From: Wenzhouxiangella sp.
GTDB taxonomy: Bacteria > Pseudomonadota > Gammaproteobacteria > Xanthomonadales > Wenzhouxiangellaceae
Length of the DNA: 11,504 bases
Direction: 5' to 3'
Assembly: GCA_007135355.1 (NCBI GenBank)
Contig: SLJA01000012.1
Span: forward strand, 1 to 11,504
In this document: positions 8,201 through 11,504 of the stretch, piece after piece
Position numbering within the stretch: position 1 is the first letter of the stretch
How the letters are laid out: each line of letters opens with the position of its first letter
Translations under genes and position numbers: made by a program
Notes under the pieces: generated by a model
Database searches by the model: none
What the model was told of the DNA's origin: nothing
The model's input: only the letters and a program-made list of their open reading frames with translations

Positions 8201-8610
8201 GCGGCTGGACGATGGCTACCGTACAGCCGCTCGCTCCCACGCCGCTGGCAGTGAACCTGGAGATGTCTGTCGAGGAAAACGCCGCACTCGTCGGCATTGA
8301 CCGGGAGTGGACGCTGGAAGTTTCCGGTGGCCCCTTGAGCGCTGAGCTGAGGCTCTACTACCGCAATGAGATTACACGGTTTTGGGGCCGCGGTAACTGG
8401 TGGACTTTCGGCGACGAGGCCATCGGCGATCAGCCTGAGCTTCAGCTCATGTTTGGCATGGAGGGCGGTGCCTTGCAAACCATTGAAACCACCCGGATCA
8501 ACCCGATCGCCAACATGGCCAGCGCGCCGATTGAATTGACGCCGGGTCGCCACACGCTGCGGTTGGTGCTTCCGATGTCAGAGATGGAGCAAGCCGCGCG
8601 CTGGCATTAG
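5206..8610 (+). CDS. Secreted CotH-family (atypical kinase fold) multidomain protein
   Basis: The 1134-residue protein begins with a signal peptide (1-24, cleavage after AGA) and is exported. Domains in order: a possible jelly-roll or carbohydrate-binding-like region (25 to about 212); a plant-type LRR cap (217-258: LYQATNGPGW, then CRWHGVTC with Cys248/Cys255) and one LRR (about 262-286, LDLSGNGLLGELP); two copies of a beta domain (about 331-410 and 465-545), each with Gly, an aromatic pair, a DGxGxxxT-like turn, W, YDxxG and W-x-FG-type positions; then a CotH domain (about 590-965). CotH marks are FRFRGSSSRQLPKKS (near 630-644), MVREALSFELFHELG, LWINEIYEGTYIHIQRVDE, GDIDSFGDDYWLYLD (Asp821 the likely catalytic Asp) and IPWDKD at 843-848 (Asp846/Asp848 metal-binding type). 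Residues 966-1134 are unassigned. Bacillus CotH phosphorylates spore-coat proteins; the target here, if any, is unknown. Family call is strong; activity is inference. Confidence 0.88.
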   Translation: MKVRAVITRILVVLLGLLTLPAGAFTLENADFADQAGEWRDGEGPPGWTLSLDRDDQLGIVEDVDFAVAGGRAFRFNALGRGFGDSRVDQCVALDDHFDALMLSVHIRTDEPDPELALRLRVDFYADEVCDSDSANADAEQIGTDVGLSGERVTPGEWARIESATRLASELGEDVRSARVSIRLRDRSSGGQPREPARVVWFDQVSLQADVVFLPPAQRAALRELYQATNGPGWHESLGWMDAEGTECRWHGVTCSPDGASLLRLDLSGNGLLGELPASITALDDLAPGEGLDLCWNDVLVGEDQRGFVNERHLGGDPGFCQGLDLQPFSRLLSGNYYQPAGRDGEGFSLTMLSEGSALFYWATYDDFGEPLWLFGSGRADGRVLRLPNLYVTHLRDGSFGFERAGRAALVIAAGDDDPECGQAIFRFSAEGDGFGARDGREMITLDGRVPCEIPTDRDPLIDALAGIWFDPALDGQGLSFTPHSSDRIVLNWFGYDAEGEQVWRFGVGSVIAEEQLIFNNLLAVRGGSFNGPLTPEGLEFDRDGSALLTLNGDGWVFELTEPDGRQIQLDLQRIEAGPSLLASTGRRIDLSVRDDDLIELYSRSPFSDDRLPGEVRFDRSDEVQALTGFRFRGSSSRQLPKKSFNIRFESPQPLLFGSDRMNLNAMYTDPTMVREALSFELFHELGHPAPRTRHFDLWINEIYEGTYIHIQRVDETLLGQNGLNPNGTLVRDQIRSSDPDTPNSSFAFDLTSLSEQERLDFVIENFDFRGDPEWTQLVELIEWVQATPPGPDFLAGFEQRFEVENFIDWLVLHWLIGDIDSFGDDYWLYLDHENPNARWVVIPWDKDLSFGSHFRSGFFTTNDFFIYEYRLGGGWNNLLIDRFLATPELRLAADTRLLELAQAIFPPSWFEARVDELIERLHDSINIQPGPRAFAVHNQNHFSTPELFADQVEALLEFVNLRLRFIERQLAAEAGELYQAEATIDPESVERTFLTDVSGWTMATVQPLAPTPLAVNLEMSVEENAALVGIDREWTLEVSGGPLSAELRLYYRNEITRFWGRGNWWTFGDEAIGDQPELQLMFGMEGGALQTIETTRINPIANMASAPIELTPGRHTLRLVLPMSEMEQAARWH

Positions 8611-8811
8611 TGGGCCAGCAATCTCACGATCTCTACATGGTCAACATCGCTCAGGGTCTTGCCGGGCTGGATTCCGACCGGGGCTGCCTTTCAACATAGA
8701 TCGTTGAGTGGCGATCGACCCTGCTCTTCCGGAGGGTGCGCCTTACTGGAAAACTACAGCGCAAGCGATTTCCGCGCGTGTCCCTGAAAAAGTCGACGGT
8801 CTGACAAGAAG
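8611..8811. other. Convergent intergenic region with no recognised gene
   Basis: This 201-base spacer separates the 3' ends of the CotH-like gene and guaA. A short inverted repeat, GATCG at 8700-8704 and CGATC at 8712-8716, has no T-run after it on either strand. I see no convincing bidirectional terminator. A plus-strand frame shifted relative to the CotH-like gene runs through the first 90 bases or so without a stop and is discussed as a finding. Confidence 0.5.
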
Positions 8812-10425
8812 CTACTCCCACTCAATGGTGGCCGGCGGCTTGCCGGAAATGTCGTAGACCACGCGCGAGATGCCGTGGCATTCATTGATAATACGGCGGG
8901 AGACATGGTCAAGGAATTCATGATCCAGATAGGCCCAGCGCGCGGTCATGAAATCCACGGTCTCGACCGCGCGCAGGGCGATGACAAACTCGTAGCGGCG
9001 CGCATCGCCGACCACGCCAACCGACTTGACCGGCAGGAACACGGCGAAGGCCTGACTGACCTGGTCATACAGGCCGGCCCGGCGCAGTTCGCTGATGAAG
9101 ATGTGGTCGGCCTTTTGCAGCGGCTCGACATACTCGGGCCGGACTTCGCCGAGGATGCGCACGCCCAGTCCCGGACCCGGGAAAGGGTGGCGCATGACCA
9201 GCTCGCGCGGCAGACCCAGCTCGATGCCGATCTTGCGCACCTCGTCTTTGAACAACTCGCGCAGCGGCTCGATGAGCTTTAAGTTCATGTCCTCGGGCAA
9301 GCCGCCGACGTTGTGGTGCGACTTGATCACTTTGGCCTTGCCGGTCTTGGCGCCGGCCGACTCGATCACGTCCGGGTAAATCGTGCCCTGGGCCAGCCAG
9401 GCGGCTTCCTGGTGGGACTTGGCCGCAGCCTCGAACACGCGGATGAACTCGCGGCCGATGATCTTGCGCTTTTCTTCCGGATCGCTGACGCCGGCCAGGG
9501 CGCTCATGAACTGCTGGCGGGCGTTGATGCGCTCGACGCGCACGCCCAGGTGCTCGGCGAAAGTCGCCATGACCTGATCGCCTTCCTGGTAGCGCAGCAG
9601 GCCGGTGTCGACGAAGATGCACAGCAATTGATCACCAATCGCCTCGTGCAGCAGCGCGGCAACCACAGAAGAATCCACCCCGCCCGAAAGGCCGAGCAGG
9701 ACCGTATCCGAGCCGACCTCTTCGCGCACCCGCGCGATCTGGTCTTCAATGATGGCTTCGGTCGTCCAGCTTTCGCCACAGCCGCAGATGTCGTGGACGA
9801 AGCGCTCAAGGATGCGCCGGCCCTGGGCGGTATGGGTCACTTCCGGATGAAACTGCAGCCCGTAATAGCGCCGCTGGTCGTCACCCATGCCGGCGATCGG
9901 TGCCGATGGCGTGATGCACAGGGTCTTGAATCCATCCGGCAGCACGGTCACCTTGTCGCCATGACTCATCCACACATCCAGCAATGCGCGGCCATCGGCC
10001 TCGATGCGATCCTCGATGCCCCGAAACAGCACGCCGGGCTCGTGCAGCGCCACCTCCGCGTAGCCGAATTCCTTTTCGTCCGACGGGCTGACGGTGCCGC
10101 CGAAATGCGTGGCCATGGCCTGCATGCCGTAGCAGATGCCCAGCAGCGGCACATCCAGGTCGAACACCAGCGGCGGGATGCGCGGGCTGTCCGCAAAGGC
10201 CACCGATTCGTGCCCGCCGGACAGAATAATGCCCGTGGCGCCAAAATCACGGATTGCCGCGTCGCCGACATCGAAAGGCAGGATTTCCGAATACACGCCG
10301 ATCTCGCGCACCCGGCGGGCGATCAGCTGGGTGTATTGCGAGCCGAAATCCAGGATCAGAATGCGATGACGGTGAATATCCTGCGCTCGCTCGGCACCAT
10401 CGGTGGACGCTTGACCTTGCTTCAT
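8812..10425 (-). CDS. guaA: GMP synthase (glutamine-hydrolysing)
   Basis: The 537-residue enzyme makes GMP from XMP, ATP and glutamine in the cytoplasm, the last step of guanine nucleotide synthesis. The N-terminal class I glutamine amidotransferase domain shows ILDFGSQYTQLIARRVRE at 23-41, the oxyanion strand LSGGHES, the nucleophile elbow LGICYGMQAMA with Cys98, and His193 and Glu195 in QFHPEVTHT. The ATP pyrophosphatase domain has the P-loop LSGGVDSSVVAAL at 246-258. The C-terminal dimerisation domain ends in the family signature ATIEWE. I chose the ATG at 10425 over in-frame starts at 10440 and 10551: it has a strong AGGGG seven bases upstream and gives the usual family N-terminus and length (E. 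coli 525). The minor variant GGHES replaces the common GGPES. No guaB is next to it; the gene directly upstream encodes a secreted Ig-like protein, 40 bases away. Confidence 0.97.
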   Translation of the reverse strand: MKQGQASTDGAERAQDIHRHRILILDFGSQYTQLIARRVREIGVYSEILPFDVGDAAIRDFGATGIILSGGHESVAFADSPRIPPLVFDLDVPLLGICYGMQAMATHFGGTVSPSDEKEFGYAEVALHEPGVLFRGIEDRIEADGRALLDVWMSHGDKVTVLPDGFKTLCITPSAPIAGMGDDQRRYYGLQFHPEVTHTAQGRRILERFVHDICGCGESWTTEAIIEDQIARVREEVGSDTVLLGLSGGVDSSVVAALLHEAIGDQLLCIFVDTGLLRYQEGDQVMATFAEHLGVRVERINARQQFMSALAGVSDPEEKRKIIGREFIRVFEAAAKSHQEAAWLAQGTIYPDVIESAGAKTGKAKVIKSHHNVGGLPEDMNLKLIEPLRELFKDEVRKIGIELGLPRELVMRHPFPGPGLGVRILGEVRPEYVEPLQKADHIFISELRRAGLYDQVSQAFAVFLPVKSVGVVGDARRYEFVIALRAVETVDFMTARWAYLDHEFLDHVSRRIINECHGISRVVYDISGKPPATIEWE

Positions 10426-10432
10426 TTGCTCA

Positions 10433-10437
10433 CCCCT
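10433..10437 (-). promoter_or_regulatory. Ribosome binding site deciding the guaA start
   Basis: On the minus strand AGGGG stands seven bases before the ATG at 10425, an optimal Shine-Dalgarno arrangement. It favours this start over the longer reading that would begin inside the preceding gene. Confidence 0.75.
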
Positions 10438-10465
10438 CATGGGCCAAACTGTAGCGCCGCGCTCA

Positions 10466-11224
10466 TCATCGAGGATAGGCCATGGCGCAGGGTAGGATTC
10501 TGAATTCGCGTCGGGCGACCACGCGCTCAAATTCGGGCAGATAGAGGACAAAAGTCATGCCGTCGCGCACCCAGTTACGGGTTTCCGCCTCGCCGACGCT
10601 TTGACCCTGAGTGAAGAGCGTGCCGTTCTCCGAGCCAAGAAAAATGTGCACGGTATCGGCTCCTACCGCCTGCACATCCCAGATCACGCGCACCGTGGTG
10701 CGCTCAACCGGCTGGCCGCAGTAAACCAGGCGGGGTGGAGATAACCGAAACTCGACCACTTCTTCGCCCTGCTCCAAGCCCCGATCAATCAGGCGCAGCG
10801 ATTCCTCGCGGCGGACAGCGCGGCAGCTGGGGGTACTCAGCCGGGTGCTCGCCAGCACTTGTCCGTCGCTCTCCGCAACCAGAAAAAACTCGGTCGACTC
10901 CTGCACCCAGGCACCGGTTTGACTACTCCCGAGCGCAGGCCCGGCACTGAACAGTGTGCCGTCCGCTGCCCCAACCCGCACCTCAACCCGGGCAATACCG
11001 GAGGACTCCACATTCCAGCTGACTTGCGCCTCGACCGGAAATGTTTCGATACAGCCTTCTTCAACCCAGTCGACCGAAAACTCCAGCGCAGACACGCCGG
11101 CTGACCCAAGCAGCAAAAGCACACCGGCGACCATGCGGCACAGCGAACAACGAAATCGAACGAGGTATGAGCAGGCTGACATCCAGACCGGCAGCAGGTA
11201 GGAAAAACGGAGAGTATTGTACAC
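10466..11224 (-). CDS. Secreted protein of two tandem Ig-like beta-sandwich units
   Basis: I do not recognise a named family. The frame from GTG at 11224 gives 252 residues; GAGGG four bases before it supports this start, although a start at the ATG at 11182 or at Met31 would give a more ordinary signal peptide. The hydrophobic core VAGVLLLLGSAGVSA near 32-46 ends in a likely signal peptidase site, so the protein should be exported. The mature part is an internal duplication: about 50-134 and 160-246. Both copies share a central W-N/D-V, a (D/E)-x-GTLF motif, a W-V pair and an F-x-L strand, and each holds two Cys (58/134 and 169/246) that could form one disulfide. Spacing suggests an Ig or fibronectin III-like fold used for binding. 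It lies 7 bases after the putative outer-membrane gene and 40 bases before guaA, all on one strand. Confidence 0.7.
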   Translation of the reverse strand: MYNTLRFSYLLPVWMSACSYLVRFRCSLCRMVAGVLLLLGSAGVSALEFSVDWVEEGCIETFPVEAQVSWNVESSGIARVEVRVGAADGTLFSAGPALGSSQTGAWVQESTEFFLVAESDGQVLASTRLSTPSCRAVRREESLRLIDRGLEQGEEVVEFRLSPPRLVYCGQPVERTTVRVIWDVQAVGADTVHIFLGSENGTLFTQGQSVGEAETRNWVRDGMTFVLYLPEFERVVARREFRILPCAMAYPR

Positions 11225-11231
11225 TCAGCCC

Positions 11232-11504
11232 TCAAAAGCGCCGCCGCCAACCGACGGCAATCAAGTCATTATCCTGGTACAGCCCGCCCAGCGTCGTTGC
11301 CTGACCGTCAAACCAGTGCGCGGCCAGGTATAACTCGCCCCGCCCCTCCAGCAAGCGTGACAGCTCCGGGTTGAGATAAAACTGGCGATGGTCGATACCC
11401 GCCAGATAGCGCAGGCGCGCCCGCCAGCGCTGACGGGCCCAGTAATAGTCCACATCGCCAACCACGCGAATCCGCCGACCCGACTCCAGCAGGCCGGCCG
11501 AACC
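11232..11504 (-). CDS. C-terminal fragment of a probable outer-membrane beta-barrel protein
   Basis: The frame is open at the window edge and covers the last 90 residues of a longer protein, ending at the TGA at 11232. Hydrophobic and polar residues alternate through several short stretches (for example RWRARLRYLAGI, GELYLAAHWF, ATTLGGLY and DNDLIAVGWRRRF), as in amphipathic transmembrane beta strands. The last residue is Phe, the usual C-terminal signature recognised by the Bam machinery. No family can be named from this fragment. The gene directly precedes the Ig-like secreted protein by 7 bases, so the two are probably cotranscribed and may work together at the cell surface; this is inference. 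Confidence 0.62.
   Translation of the reverse strand, partial: GSAGLLESGRRIRVVGDVDYYWARQRWRARLRYLAGIDHRQFYLNPELSRLLEGRGELYLAAHWFDGQATTLGGLYQDNDLIAVGWRRRF

Noticed and set aside
7762..8553. Minus-strand open frame of 263 codons opposite the CotH domain
   Set aside because: It is antisense to the conserved CotH core, and its composition looks like a reverse reading of that core.
8700..8716. Inverted repeat GATCG/CGATC as a terminator between the CotH-like gene and guaA
   Set aside because: The stem is only five bases and no T-run follows on either strand.
9313..10503. Long plus-strand open frame of 396 codons opposite guaA
   Set aside because: It is fully antisense to a textbook guaA. Such frames arise from GC-rich codon bias, and its translation has no coherent domain or start signal.
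10426..10551. Longer guaA reading starting at 10551
   Set aside because: It would overlap the preceding gene by 86 bases and add 42 residues not expected in the family, whereas 10425 has a strong ribosome binding site.
11214..11219. TACAAT on the minus strand as a -10 box for the Ig-like gene
   Set aside because: It lies within the likely coding start after GTG at 11224, and no -35 element is at a suitable distance.

Overview
The window looks like chromosomal DNA of a Gram-negative gammaproteobacterium. The evidence is a lipoprotein signal on an M3 peptidase, a likely outer-membrane barrel terminus, a proteobacterial-type GuaA and TadA, and a secreted CotH-type protein carrying tandem beta domains of a kind I associate with Xanthomonadales or Wenzhouxiangella-like genomes. 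The lineage guess rests on recall of protein style only. No RNA genes, CRISPR array, insertion sequence or integrase were seen.

Layout. Positions 1-1217 (minus strand) hold tadA followed closely by the N-terminal part of a lipoprotein M3 peptidase (Dcp-like), cut by the window edge. Positions about 1287-4970 hold three envelope-glycosylation-type genes. On the plus strand is a flippase-like (PF03706/UPF0104 type) membrane protein. On the minus strand is a polyprenol-phosphate glycosyltransferase of the DPM1 type, which overlaps by 4 bases a large polytopic GT-C-like membrane protein. The flippase-like gene and the GT-C-like gene converge and overlap by 53 bases. Base composition here is visibly lower in GC than in the flanks. 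Positions 5206-8610 (plus strand) encode a 1134-residue secreted CotH-family protein kinase-like protein with an unusual N-terminal assembly: possible carbohydrate-binding-like domain, plant-type LRR cap, and two copies of a beta domain. Positions 8812-11504 (minus strand) hold a beta-barrel C-terminus, a secreted protein made of a duplicated Ig-like unit, and guaA.

How the parts fit. guaA and tadA are housekeeping genes that I recall as near neighbours in some gammaproteobacteria, and both lie here on the same strand. The roughly 7.6 kb between them (1218-8811) is therefore a plausible inserted accessory block: a polyprenol-linked sugar transfer set plus a secreted CotH-like protein. The GT2 enzyme would charge a polyprenol phosphate with a sugar, the flippase-like protein could help lipid or sugar-lipid translocation, and the GT-C-like protein could use the lipid-linked sugar on the periplasmic side. 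This pathway reading is inference from family membership; no substrate can be read from the sequence.
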